A stretch of DNA of 49,724 nt from an uncultured Bacteroidales bacterium (GCA_900319925.1 ONQE01000021.1:1-49724), one strand, 5' to 3'; counted from the stretch's first letter, positions 17,507 through 25,509 are shown. Notes: generated by a model from the sequence alone, not told the origin. Numbers and translations are program-made.

Positions 17507-19444
17507 TTAACGAAAAATTTGGCGTGAAACGTATCTTCTGCGGATTATGAGATAGATGATCAACACGCACACAACCAGCGCCGAAGAAATCAAAACAACG
17601 GGTATCCAGTAGGAGGTTTTAGTTATTTCGCACTTGGCGTCCCCCACCTTGACGACGTACACGCCCGGGCGGTTGCCTATGCTCACCGGCAGCCCGTTCT
17701 TCCCCGGGTACAGGAAAACGTACTCGCCGTGTATGACATTTCCCTTCGGGTCGAGGACCTCCATCCAAGCGGTACACTCCTCCTCCGCCATGGCAAGCAG
17801 TCTGAAATCTTTCCTGAAGAGCGTGCGGTTGGTGTTGCAGACTATGGAGAGCACTTTCTCGTTTCGCAGATGGAAACCGTCCACCGTCTGTTGCCAGAAC
17901 CGCTTAACCCTGCCGGACAGAAAACGGTCCGTTTTCCGGCAACTCTCCTCCCATTGTACGACACTTTGGGGATTGTTGAAGCGTTTCACCTGCATGGGGA
18001 TCTCATCCTTCAGCAATCGGTGGATCCTGTCCAGATGGGGCTTCGTTTTCTCGTAACTGAATAAAGTATTGTTGAGTTCCCCCAGCCTGATGAGGAACTG
18101 GTTTTTGAATGTCTTGCTTTCGAGCAATTTACGGAAAAAAAGCGTTGACCATTCGCAGGTGTTCCACATCATCCCCGTATAGGCGGCCGCATCGTAAACA
18201 GGGTATTCCGGATTGTCGAAGCAGCAGTCGCCATCGTAGAAGACCCAATGCCACTGTCCGTTGGGAACCTGCCAACACCGTGCGTTGTTGGACGGCCAGT
18301 CCCAATTGACGGAAAAAAGTTCGTAGATGAAATAGTCAATGATGTTGGGAATGTCGATTTTCTTGGCTGCGAGGTTGTACTGCGCCGGATCTGAGAGGTC
18401 GGCCTCCTTCATCCAATTGTAAAGGGATTTCCATTCGTCAGAAGTACCGGCATCGGCGATGGACCAGAATGTGATGATGTTGACATTGTTGCAATCTACG
18501 ACGTAATGGTTTTCCAAATAGCGTTCATCGGGTTTCTCTTCGATAAAATAGATTCCCCAGTATTCGCCGTTGAGGAAGAGGACAACCGGTCGTGAGAGTG
18601 TGGTCCCCATGTTGAGCGGGGCGGCAATCTGGTTAGCGAGCCAGTCGTTCACGCCGGAAGGATTGGCGGCGTTTCTGAACGGTCTGAGCACCAGATGCTT
18701 GTATTTCTCTAACTCGGATTCCTCAAAGATCTTGCATTTGAAGTTTTTCTTCCCGTATTCTTGCCGCGCATATATTTTCAACCCTTTCTGCTGGGCGCGG
18801 CGGGCTCGGATGCCGCCGTGGGTGCGCAGCCCTGCCCTTTGGTTGAAACCGCCGTTCCCGTCGGCGTAAAATTCCACATTCACCTCCCGTTCCCATTCGC
18901 GGCCATGCTGGGCATAGTTGCCGGAGTTGTCAAGTTCCTTCGGGTCGAACAGGTCGCCCGGCACCAGAATGCCCGTGTCGTGGGCGAAAAGCGACAGCGA
19001 GTCGGCGCAGATGGAGACTACCGGTAGGCCGTGGAGGTTGCAGTCCAACGAACCGATGAAATAGGATTGCGTTACGACAGGGCTGACGCGGTTGCCTTGG
19101 CCGTCGAATGCCGCGGCGCGGATCACGATGCCTTTCGTCACGGAATCAGGAAGATAGAACTCGTTTTTCGGGGAAATCGGGATTTTGTAGATGTTCGAGC
19201 GGGATTCAAGACGCTTGCTCAGCATCAAAGGTTCCGAATAGCGGGCGGATTTCCCGTTGGGCACGGCGCCGTTCAACGTGTAGCGGATGGTGAGGCCTGG
19301 ATTGTCACAGGTCATCGTCACAGGGAAGGCCCCGGCATAGACGCCGCCCGCCGGGCTGACCTGCACCTCATAATCCTGCGCCGTCAGCCACGACGGCAAC
19401 AGCAGAAAGAACAGCAACAGAAGCGTAAGGGCGTGGCTTTTCAT
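17507..19444 (-). CDS. CotH kinase family secreted protein with chitobiase-like N-terminal domain
   Basis: 645 residues. A signal peptide (MKSHALTLLLLFFLLLPSWL, then TAQ) leads into a chitobiase/FN3-like beta domain (SPAGGVYAGAFPVTMT ... IRYTLNGAVPNGKSARYSEP ... SYFIGS, about residues 27-130). The rest is a CotH domain: GLRTHGGIRARRAQQKGLKI, LVLRPFRNAANPS, LNGEYWGIYFIEEKPDERYL and the metal-binding-like WHWVFYDGDCCFDNPE. CotH proteins in spores are atypical protein kinases; many Bacteroidota members are exported and of unknown role. A C-terminal transmembrane helix (IPVVLISSALVVCVLIIYLI) followed by RRRYVSRQ would anchor it to a membrane. It lies 33 bases downstream of wecB in the same direction, so the two are probably co-transcribed. 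Confidence 0.85.
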   Translation of the reverse strand: MKSHALTLLLLFFLLLPSWLTAQDYEVQVSPAGGVYAGAFPVTMTCDNPGLTIRYTLNGAVPNGKSARYSEPLMLSKRLESRSNIYKIPISPKNEFYLPDSVTKGIVIRAAAFDGQGNRVSPVVTQSYFIGSLDCNLHGLPVVSICADSLSLFAHDTGILVPGDLFDPKELDNSGNYAQHGREWEREVNVEFYADGNGGFNQRAGLRTHGGIRARRAQQKGLKIYARQEYGKKNFKCKIFEESELEKYKHLVLRPFRNAANPSGVNDWLANQIAAPLNMGTTLSRPVVLFLNGEYWGIYFIEEKPDERYLENHYVVDCNNVNIITFWSIADAGTSDEWKSLYNWMKEADLSDPAQYNLAAKKIDIPNIIDYFIYELFSVNWDWPSNNARCWQVPNGQWHWVFYDGDCCFDNPEYPVYDAAAYTGMMWNTCEWSTLFFRKLLESKTFKNQFLIRLGELNNTLFSYEKTKPHLDRIHRLLKDEIPMQVKRFNNPQSVVQWEESCRKTDRFLSGRVKRFWQQTVDGFHLRNEKVLSIVCNTNRTLFRKDFRLLAMAEEECTAWMEVLDPKGNVIHGEYVFLYPGKNGLPVSIGNRPGVYVVKVGDAKCEITKTSYWIPVVLISSALVVCVLIIYLIIRRRYVSRQIFR

Positions 19445-19477
19445 TCAGGTGTCTGTATCAGATATGGACAGTATGCA

Positions 19478-20560
19478 TCAGGCAACAGGGCCGATTGTGG
19501 CGGCGATGGTCTGGGCGATGATTTCTGCCGCGTGCCCGTCGCCGTAGAGCGCGATGGGGAACACCGGCGGCACGTCTATGAGGTTCTGCACGGTCTGCAG
19601 GATGTTCATCGGTTCGGTGCCGACGACGTGGTTGTAGCCGCAGCCGGCCAACTCGGTCCACTCCGTCTCGTTGCGCATCGTCACGCAATACTTGCGCGTG
19701 TAGTAGGCCTCCTTCTGCAGGCCGCCGCTGTCGGTCATCACCAATGCGCTGTGGTCGAGCAGGTAGAGCATCTCCAAGTAGCCCACCGGCTCGATGAACC
19801 GTATCGGTGACTTCTCGATGGGGTAGCCGATGGCTTCCATGCTCTTGCGGGTGTGCGGGTGCAGCGGGCAGACCACGGGAAGCGTGTTGCAGGTCAGCTC
19901 CAAGGCGTAGAGCAACTGCTTCAGTGTTTGGGGGTTGTCCACGTTTTCAGCGCGGTGGAAGGTGCAGAGGATGTAGCGGTCGGGCAAGGCGGCGGCGGGG
20001 GCTTTCATCAGCGGCGCGAAGCGGGCGGCGGCGTCCTTCATCACGTCGCCGGACATCACGATGCGGGCGCCGTCGGCCAGCCGTCCTTCGTTGCGCAGCT
20101 GGTTGGCGGCCGCTTCCGACGGGCAGAAGAGCAGGTCGCTGATGCGGTCGGTGAGGATGCGGTTGATCTCCTCGGGCATGGCCTCGTTGTAGGAGCGCAG
20201 GCCGGCTTCCACGTGCGCCACGCGGAGATGCAGCTTCTTGGCCGCCAGCGCTCCCGCGAGTGTCGAGTCCGTGTCGCCATAGACTAGCACCCAGTCGGGC
20301 TGCTCGTGCATCAGGATCTCCTCGACGCGCTCCATCATCCGGCCGGTGAGCGCGCCGTGCGGCAGACCGTGGATCCCCAACTGGTAGGCGGGTTCCGGAA
20401 TCCGCATCTCCTCGAAGAAAAGCTGCGACATATTGCGGTCGAAGTGCTGCCCAGTATGGACTACAACCTCCTGTATGCCATCGTGTTGTGACAATGCGTA
20501 CGACACAACCGATGCCTTGATGAACTGCGGGCGCGCCCCGAGAATAGTGACAATCTTCAT
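19478..20560 (-). CDS. wecB: UDP-N-acetylglucosamine 2-epimerase (non-hydrolysing)
   Basis: 360 residues from ATG 20560. The enzyme interconverts UDP-GlcNAc and UDP-ManNAc in the cytoplasm, feeding surface polysaccharide synthesis. The family hallmarks are all visible: MKIVTILGARPQFIKAS at the N-terminus, HTGQHFDRNMS, LVYGDTDSTLAG, HVEAGLRSYNEAMPEE, ILCTFHRAENVDN and MTDSGGLQKEAYYT. An upstream in-frame ATG at 20695 would add 45 unrelated residues and lies upstream of the promoter box, so 20560 is the start. The partner UDP-ManNAc dehydrogenase is not here. Its neighbour cotH is exported, so a shared envelope role is possible but not shown. Confidence 0.93.
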   Translation of the reverse strand: MKIVTILGARPQFIKASVVSYALSQHDGIQEVVVHTGQHFDRNMSQLFFEEMRIPEPAYQLGIHGLPHGALTGRMMERVEEILMHEQPDWVLVYGDTDSTLAGALAAKKLHLRVAHVEAGLRSYNEAMPEEINRILTDRISDLLFCPSEAAANQLRNEGRLADGARIVMSGDVMKDAAARFAPLMKAPAAALPDRYILCTFHRAENVDNPQTLKQLLYALELTCNTLPVVCPLHPHTRKSMEAIGYPIEKSPIRFIEPVGYLEMLYLLDHSALVMTDSGGLQKEAYYTRKYCVTMRNETEWTELAGCGYNHVVGTEPMNILQTVQNLIDVPPVFPIALYGDGHAAEIIAQTIAATIGPVA

Positions 20561-20622
20561 ACTTTGATAGCTGTTAGCGGTGGGGTCCAGTCGCGTCCAA
20601 AACGACCCGCTGAATCCGGGGG

Positions 20623-20630
20623 CAAAGGTA
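20623..20630 (-). promoter_or_regulatory. -7 promoter box of wecB-cotH
   Basis: TACCTTTG on the minus strand, 62 bases before the wecB ATG. Confidence 0.6.
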
Positions 20631-20753
20631 CAATTTTTATAGGTATGCCTGACCGCTTGTCTAAACGCCAGCGAGCCAGCCCTATAAAAAAGCACCCGTT
20701 TGAAAAAAAAAGTGCAACCCTTTGACTTTTTTCCGTCTTATTTAAAAATATTG

Positions 20754-20761
20754 TACTTTCG
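20754..20761 (+). promoter_or_regulatory. Likely -7 box before the heptamer-led secreted protein
   Basis: TACTTTCG deviates from TAnnTTTG at one position. A TTTG at 20721-20724 is too far (29 bases) to be an ideal -33 box. If used, transcription starts just before the 19-copy heptamer array, which would then lie wholly in the 5' leader. Confidence 0.4.
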
Positions 20762-20780
20762 CGCCGTCTCCGCGAAACAC

Positions 20781-20913
20781 TCAAAAGTCTCAAATCTCAA
20801 GTCTCAAGTCTCAAGTCACAAGTCTCAAGTCTCAAGTCTCAAGTCACAAGTCTCAAGTCACAAGTCTCAAGTCACAAGTCTCAAGTCTCAAGTCATAAGT
20901 CAAAAGTCAAAAC
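20781..20913 (+). repeat. 19-copy heptanucleotide array in a 5' leader
   Basis: Nineteen consecutive 7-bp units fill 133 bases. Most are TCTCAAG and several are TCACAAG, which alternate in a loose higher-order pattern; the edge units are degenerate (TCAAAAG, TCATAAG, TCAAAAC). The array ends 9 bases before the ATG at 20923. The array and start codon span bases 20781-20925 of what is otherwise a 362-base gap between wecB and this gene. Confidence 0.95.
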
Positions 20914-20922
20914 AACATCGAT

Positions 20923-22351
20923 ATGAAAAGAATCACCATGACAGCCGTTTTCACGGTTTTAGTTGCCTGTTTAGTGGCACAAAGCGTCTCCTTCCCCACC
21001 CCGTACAAGAATCTTTGGGTCTATCGGCCTTCGATTTACACCACGCCTGTGGGGCAGGATGACGAGAACACCTATTTCTTCGTGCATGAGCGTGCAGTGG
21101 CGACGTTCAAGCCCAAAACCTACACCGACCACCTGTACATCGTCAACAAAGAGTCGATGCAGAAGGAGGACGTCGCCGTCACGGTCGCCAACAAGTACAA
21201 TTTCCTCGGAGGCGTGTGTGGCGACAACAGTGTCTATGGCCTTTACGAGAGTCTTCCCGGCAAGGGCGATAAAATCGTGTTCACCCTTGCGGATCTCGGG
21301 AAGCGGTCGCGGTCTTTCACCTTGAGTGACGAGAACACGGTGACAGCGTCGGCCAACCCGAAGTTCTGGCCCGATTTCAAGACGGCGAAGTCGCCCGACG
21401 GGAAGCTCTTAGCCGCCCTTGCCATCGTCACCGGCAAGGACAACGTGTTGGAGAGTCTCTTCGCCGTGGTGGTCAACAATGAGGGCGAGTTCTTGTGGAG
21501 CGGTCCGGTCACCCCGCAGTTTGCCGGCAAGACCTCCTCGTTTGGCGACCTCGCGGTGGACAACAACGGCACGGTTTACTTGCCTGCCTACACCTGTTTG
21601 GTGACGGGCAAGAACGTTTCGAATGTCCAGTTCATGATGATCCGCACCACCGCCGACGGCAGCGATTCCTTCACGGAGGGCATCGACTTCGGCACGCCGC
21701 AGAACTTCACCGCCAAGGTGCTTGCCAGCGGGGATGTGGCCGTGGCGGGCTACTACACCGATTCGAAGACGACCACCGCCACGCAGACGAGCGGCTACTA
21801 TTTCTACCGTTTCGACCCGAAGTCGGAGTCCATCACCGACATCCGCAGTTTCAAGTTCAACGAGGGTTACGTGGAGCGCGAGGCGTGGGCGCGGTTCGCG
21901 ACGGTTCTCGGCAACCAGCAGTATTCGGTGAGTGCGGACAACATCTTCGAGCTCGAGAACGGCAGTCTGGTCCTTTGCGGCGAGCACCGGTACGTAGAAG
22001 CAGCAGGGCACATCGCAGGGGGCGGTTCCGGGCGACGACTGGCGTCCGGCGGGCATCTCCTACACGGCATTCGCGCACCACAACGACATGTATTTCATGT
22101 TCTCGGAAGACCCGAAGAACATCCCCTATCCGGGCAAGGGCACGGTATGCTCTCCCGGCGGCATGACCTACAAGGATGCCTGGACCAACGTGCTGATGCG
22201 GCTTACGCCCGACCAGGGGCTGACCCAGCGGGAGATCAAGGATCCCAACCAGCTGCTCCGCGCTGTTGATTTCGTTGACGCCGAGTATTTCTATGCGTCC
22301 GGCATCGGCAAGAGCGACATCTTCCTGAGCAAGTATGAGATTGAGAAGTAG
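20923..22351 (+). pseudogene. Secreted protein of unknown function with a single-base frameshift
   Basis: The gene encodes about 475 residues if one extra base is ignored. An N-terminal signal (MKRITMTAVFTVLVACLVAQ) is followed by SVSFPTPYKNLWVYRPS and strand-rich sequence with FGDLAVDNNGTVYLPAYTCL, VAVAGYYTDS and FELENGSLVLCGEHRY, which suggests a beta-propeller-like fold. At about 21997 one extra G (GTAGAAGCAG) shifts the frame. The correct continuation KQQGTSQGAVPGDDWRPAGI leads into HHNDMYFMFSEDPKNIPYPG and ends SKYEIEK at 22351. I recognise no family with certainty. The break may be a real mutation or a base-calling error. The 5' leader is a heptamer array and a strong terminator follows. 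Confidence 0.75.
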
Positions 22352-22372
22352 CGGGGGTTGAGTTGCGTAACG

Positions 22373-22409
22373 AAAACGCCCAAGCGCATAGAGTGCTTGG
22401 GCGTTTTTT
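22373..22409. terminator. Strong terminator between the secreted protein and tRNA-Ser
   Basis: AAAACGCCCAAGC (22373-22385) pairs with GCTTGGGCGTTTT (22395-22407) with a 9-base loop, followed by T residues to 22409. The A-run on the left makes it usable from both directions. Confidence 0.9.
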
Positions 22410-22415
22410 GTGTGG

Positions 22416-22501
22416 CGGAAAGTACAGGATTCGAACCTGTGAGGGCTTTTGACCCTGGCGGTTTTCGAAACCGCTGCCTTCAACCGCTCGGCCAACTTTC
22501 C
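22416..22501 (-). tRNA. tRNA-Ser (anticodon CGA)
   Basis: On the minus strand the acceptor stem GGAAAGT/ACTTTCC pairs. The anticodon stem GCGGT/ACCGC holds the loop TTCGAAA, giving CGA, which reads UCG. A long variable arm (AGGGTCAAAAGCCCT) and T arm (CAGGTTCGAATCCTG) identify a class II serine tRNA of 86 bases with discriminator G. Confidence 0.95.
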
Positions 22502-22518
22502 TTTCTCAAAAGAGCGCG

Positions 22519-22526
22519 CAAAAATA
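22519..22526 (-). promoter_or_regulatory. -7 promoter box of tRNA-Ser
   Basis: TATTTTTG on the minus strand, 18 bases before the mature 5' end. Confidence 0.6.
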
Positions 22527-22618
22527 CAATTTTTTCGGTATGGTGCGACAGGGGGCGGTTATTTTTTTCTCCGCTGCTGCTACAGACATGTATCCCCTAA
22601 CGGTTGAAAAAAAAGCTC

Positions 22619-22695
22619 TAACTCTATGGTAACTCTATGGTAACTCTATGGTAACCCTATAGCAACTCTATACAAACTCTATACAAGCTCTATTC
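22619..22695. repeat. Seven tandem copies of an 11-bp unit
   Basis: Three perfect TAACTCTATGG units are followed by TAACCCTATAG, CAACTCTATAC, AAACTCTATAC and AAGCTCTATTC, 77 bases in all. The copies decay steadily to the right. It lies in the 427-base gene-free stretch between tRNA-Ser and the TA trio. Confidence 0.93.
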
Positions 22696-22730
22696 GAATT
22701 ACACCCTATCTTTGATTTTATGCAGGCCTG

Positions 22731-22805
22731 ACACCACGCTGCGCTTCGCTTGTATGGTGTTACTTGCACTGCGTGCGTGCCGCCTTTCCGAGGCGGGGAG
22801 GGGGC
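22731..22805. repeat. 75-bp dispersed repeat, copy 1
   Basis: This is about 71/75 identical to 25265-25339. It contains ACACCA...TGGTGT, GCACTGCGTGC and CGCCTTTCCGAGGCG inverted repeats, so it can form a row of three hairpins. Its CACxCTGCGCTTC core also occurs in the right flank of the transposase at 43442-43479, which suggests a non-autonomous relative. Confidence 0.85.
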
Positions 22806-22904
22806 GGGAGATGCTTTGCAGTCTGAAACAGTGCCAACACTGCAAGCCACGAAGGGGTGTCGCAAAAAAGTAAACCCAATGGTTGACTATATGAAAAAAA
22901 AGTG

Positions 22905-22912
22905 TATTTTTG
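22905..22912 (+). promoter_or_regulatory. Promoter of the toxin-antitoxin-chaperone trio
   Basis: GTTG (22882-22885), 19 bases, then TATTTTTG (22905-22912). It lies 16 bases before the GTG at 22929, which supports that codon as the original start of the toxin gene. Confidence 0.65.
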
Positions 22913-22928
22913 CCGGAAATTTCATACG

Positions 22929-23471
22929 GTGAACGTTGACAGCAATCCGATAGTGGAAAACAGACTATACGCCTTCTAGTTTGAAGGCGATAGTGGTAAT
23001 ATTTACGATGTCACTATGGAACAGCTTTATGACAGAGAGTGGCTCTGGAATTTCTTCAACGAGCACAAACAAGACCTTGGATATTACCATGTGTCGGATA
23101 TCTCCGAAGCTATTGAGCGTACTATAGATGATCTAGATCTGATTAATGATTTGCTGTTGGACGGAACAAAGAATTTGGACACTTATTTTCGCGATTTATC
23201 TTCGTTAGCAAAAGACTCTTATTTTCAACGAAGCAAAGGGAAACTGTCTCATTTGTCACTCCTCCACAACAGAAGTTGGGTCCGTTTCTATGCTATCCAG
23301 ATAGAAAGCGGGATATATGTTCTTACTGGGGGTACTATTAAGCTGACACAAGAAATGAAAGAACGTGAACACACTTTGCGAGAACTGAACAAGTTGAATA
23401 GGTGCAGAGATTATTTGATAGAGCAAGGGGTTTGCGATTTTTGCGGTTTTTATGAATTTTTAAACGAATAA
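22929..23471 (+). pseudogene. Toxin-like gene of a TA-chaperone module, interrupted by in-frame TAG
   Basis: The frame from GTG 22929 reads VNVDSNPIVENRLYAF, then TAG (22977-22979), then FEGDSGNIYDVT and continues as MEQLYDREWLWNFFNEHKQD. The ENRLYAFxFEG start and the following IERTIDDLDLINDLLLDG are what I recall from RelE/HigB-superfamily-like toxins of Bacteroidota that precede an XRE antitoxin. The stop after 16 codons should prevent full-length product. An ATG at 23016 could restart translation and give 151 residues ending CDFCGFYEFLNE. The antitoxin starts 12 bases later. The family call is from memory and moderate; the interrupted frame is directly visible. Confidence 0.65.
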
Positions 23472-23483
23472 AATTATACAATT

Positions 23484-23903
23484 ATGACCACATTGGAAAA
23501 ACTGGAACAAATCAGCGCGCCCGCCCCTTCCGATTGGAGAGAGAAGGCGCAATGGAGGAAAGACAACTGCGACTGGCTGCGGAAGTCTGGCCGTATTGCG
23601 GTTGCTGTGTTGGAGGCTATCGATGCAAACTCGGACATGAGCCAAGCGAAACTGGCCGAAAAGATGGGGGTGACGAAACAATACATCAGCAAAATCGTGA
23701 AAGGGCAGGAGAATTTGTCCTTACAGACCATCTGCAAGTTAGAATCTGCTTTGGGAATCACATTGGTTGAAGTGAAATCTTTTCAAGCCACGCAAACTGC
23801 AGTGCCTGTTGAGTACAGCCAGCACGAATGGCTTATTTCAAAGCAGTTCCATTCAGAGATGACATCTGCTTTTGCTTATTCACAATCATATCAAGTTGCA
23901 TAA
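23484..23903 (+). CDS. XRE-family helix-turn-helix protein, likely antitoxin
   Basis: 139 residues. A HigA-like helix-turn-helix lies at about residues 52-90 (MSQAKLAEKMGVTKQYISK, then IVKGQENLSLQTICKLESAL). The N-terminus (PSDWREKAQWRKDNCDWLRK) and the C-terminal tail with EVKSFQ are outside the DNA-binding domain; in TA-chaperone systems such a tail can be the chaperone-addiction region. It is placed between the toxin-like gene (12 bases) and the SecB-like gene (2 bases), so it probably represses the operon and neutralises the toxin. The rest of the function is inferred from context. Confidence 0.8.
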   Translation: MTTLEKLEQISAPAPSDWREKAQWRKDNCDWLRKSGRIAVAVLEAIDANSDMSQAKLAEKMGVTKQYISKIVKGQENLSLQTICKLESALGITLVEVKSFQATQTAVPVEYSQHEWLISKQFHSEMTSAFAYSQSYQVA

Positions 23904-23905
23904 CG

Positions 23906-24328
23906 ATGGAACAGTTGAATTTTCTCATGAGACGGATAAGGGTTAATCAGTTCGCCATCCTGACTAATGATGCGCCCACTGGTGAAATCCCTGTTGAGTT
24001 TGGCATCCAATTCAAAACAGACATCGCTGGAAAATGGATTGCGGTCGCCTTCAAAACGCAGTATTTGAATGGAACTACACCACTGCTACTACTTGAAGTT
24101 CAATGTGATTTTCAGGTGAAACCGGAAGACTGGGATTCTCTTTCCACTGACGGAAAGCTGGTGTTTCCTATCGGATTTCTGCGCCATATAGCCCTGCATA
24201 CAGTCGGCTCGGCTCGCGGAATCCTTTTCTGCAAGACCGAGGGCTCTCCGTTCAACAGTTTCATTCTGCCCCTCGTGAATTTAGAGGCCTTGATCAATCA
24301 GGATTTGGAAATTCCGTTGACTGAATAG
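23906..24328 (+). CDS. SecB-like chaperone of a toxin-antitoxin-chaperone module
   Basis: 140 residues from ATG 23906, two bases after the antitoxin stop; an upstream in-frame ATG at 23828 lies inside the antitoxin gene. The middle strand LLLLEVQCDFQVKPEDW and the C-terminal FPIGFLRHIALHTVGSARGI followed by GSPFNSFILPLVNLEAL follow the SecB pattern (LxVxxxF, PxxRxxIxxxxxxxGxP, LxPxNxxxL). In mycobacterial TAC systems a SecB-like protein protects a HigA antitoxin; a similar role is inferred here. Housekeeping SecB seems less likely because the gene is fused in order to an XRE antitoxin. A terminator follows. Confidence 0.65.
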   Translation: MEQLNFLMRRIRVNQFAILTNDAPTGEIPVEFGIQFKTDIAGKWIAVAFKTQYLNGTTPLLLLEVQCDFQVKPEDWDSLSTDGKLVFPIGFLRHIALHTVGSARGILFCKTEGSPFNSFILPLVNLEALINQDLEIPLTE

Positions 24329-24360
24329 CCGGCGGACGACACAAGCCTTTCTATCTACCA

Positions 24361-24387
24361 CGGCCTCCCTCTTGGAGGTCGTTTTTT
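24361..24387 (+). terminator. Terminator of the TA-chaperone operon
   Basis: CGGCCTCC (24361-24368) pairs with GGAGGTCG (24374-24381) and runs directly into TTTTTT. It starts 33 bases after the chaperone stop. Confidence 0.85.
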
Positions 24388-24544
24388 GGTTCGTCCAAAC
24401 TTTAACCTTCCGAATCGGAAGACAATTCGGGTTGATTTTTGACGACAACGGCGGACAACGTGGGACAACATTTGAACCGCCATCCAATCAGTTTCTTATA
24501 AAATGCTGTCTTCCAAGCCTTCACGTGCTGTTTGCTGCTGATTT

Positions 24545-24621
24545 CAGCAAGGTTTCAGCAAGAGACCAGCAAGGAGACAGCAAGGGAGCAGCAAGGGAAC
24601 AGCAAGGAGACAGCAAGAAAA
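24545..24621 (+). repeat. Seven tandem copies of an 11-bp CAGCAAG unit
   Basis: Every 11 bases from 24545 the sequence CAGCAAG recurs, followed by four mostly purine bases, through 24621. The array is 77 bases long, the same size and unit length as the unrelated array at 22619-22695. It occupies the place where the start of the next gene should be. It and the terminator account for most of the 339 bases without an intact gene. Confidence 0.93.
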
Positions 24622-24622
24622 T

Positions 24623-25222
24623 TTTGGGGAGTGGACCGGCCGCATTGGCGGTTTAGTTTTCAAAGTTGTGAACGGCAAGCAGGTCATCACGCCGTACAAA
24701 CGGGAAGTGTTCAACCCGCGCACCGAGGCGCAGATGTCGCACCGTGCCAAATATGCTCTCGCGGGCATGATTAACAAGATCGTGCCGAAGGAGGTGCTGG
24801 TGGGCATGAGTCCGGATCGCCGGAGCCGACGTCCGCTCTTCACCAGCAACATTGTCCGCCATGCGAACGTGAGCGTTGCGGGCGGGGTGGTCAAGGCCAC
24901 GCTCAACGCCCACGACCTGGTGTTCTCGCAGGGGGTGGCCGCGCCAGTCACGGTGAGCGGGGTGACCGTCACGGACGGTCTGGTGGGCGGAGGGGAGACT
25001 GCCATCCGTCTCGACACGCAGGCCACCGAGAGCGGCAACGTGGCGCACCTCTATGCCGTGCCGATGTCGCTCACCTCAGCGGGGCTCAGTCTCACCGGCG
25101 AATCCGACAGGGCGGAGCGTTCGTCCGACGACGACTTCACGTACACGATGATGATGCGTTCTGACGAGGGGAGCTACCGGTACGGGCGCTCGCAGTATCT
25201 GACCAGCGTGGTGATCGGGTAA
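24623..25222 (+). pseudogene. DUF6266-like protein, 5' end lost
   Basis: The frame reads NFGEWTGRIGGLVFKVVNGK and continues QVITPYKREVFNPRTEAQMS, HRAKYALAGMINKIVPKEVL to a stop at 25220-25222. The G-x-x-G-x-V-x-x-x-x-NGKxV start, the NPRTEAQ motif and the beta-rich remainder are typical of small Bacteroidota DUF6266-type proteins of unknown function. No ATG, GTG or TTG precedes the conserved NFGEWTG start; the frame instead runs back through the 11-bp array to a TGA at 24539-24541. A start at GTG 24668 would lose the conserved N-terminus. The gene therefore looks 5'-degraded, perhaps by growth of the repeat. Confidence 0.6.
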
Positions 25223-25264
25223 GGGTTGCGGTGCAGTGGCAGGGCCGCATTGTATGGCGGCCCT

Positions 25265-25339
25265 ACACCACACTGCGCTTCGCTTGTATGGTGTTACTTG
25301 CACTGCGTGCGTGTCGCCTCTCCGAGGCGAGGAGGGGGC
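25265..25339. repeat. 75-bp dispersed repeat, copy 2
   Basis: Second copy of 22731-22805 with about four differences, two of which sit at paired positions in the CGCCTCTCCGAGGCG hairpin. It fills part of the 313-base gap after the DUF6266-like gene. The rest of the gap has an adjacent AGGGCCGC/GGCGGCCCT inverted repeat (25241-25264), a CACAGAAATCACGGAAATCA stretch near 25385, and a terminator. Confidence 0.85.
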
Positions 25340-25488
25340 TTTGCCGTTCCTCGGGGATCGCCTGCGGCGAAATGGAGATGTGTCACACAGAAATCACGGA
25401 AATCACAGAAAGCATTCGCTTCGCTCATTTTTTCACAGGTCACTTAGATCTCACAGATTTTTGGGCGGGGACGATGAGCTTCACCTTG

Positions 25489-25509
25489 AACGGATTTGCT
25501 CCGTTTTTT
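25489..25509 (+). terminator. Small terminator before abiH
   Basis: AACGGA (25489-25494) and TCCGTT with TTTTTT make a short plus-strand terminator in the convergent gap ahead of the abiH stop. Confidence 0.55.

Noticed and set aside
20781..20913. Heptamer array as a CRISPR
   Set aside because: The units are directly abutting 7-mers with no spacers and there are no cas genes.
23906..24328. Housekeeping SecB
   Set aside because: The gene is two bases from an XRE antitoxin and behind a toxin-like gene, and its sequence differs from canonical SecB at the N-terminus.
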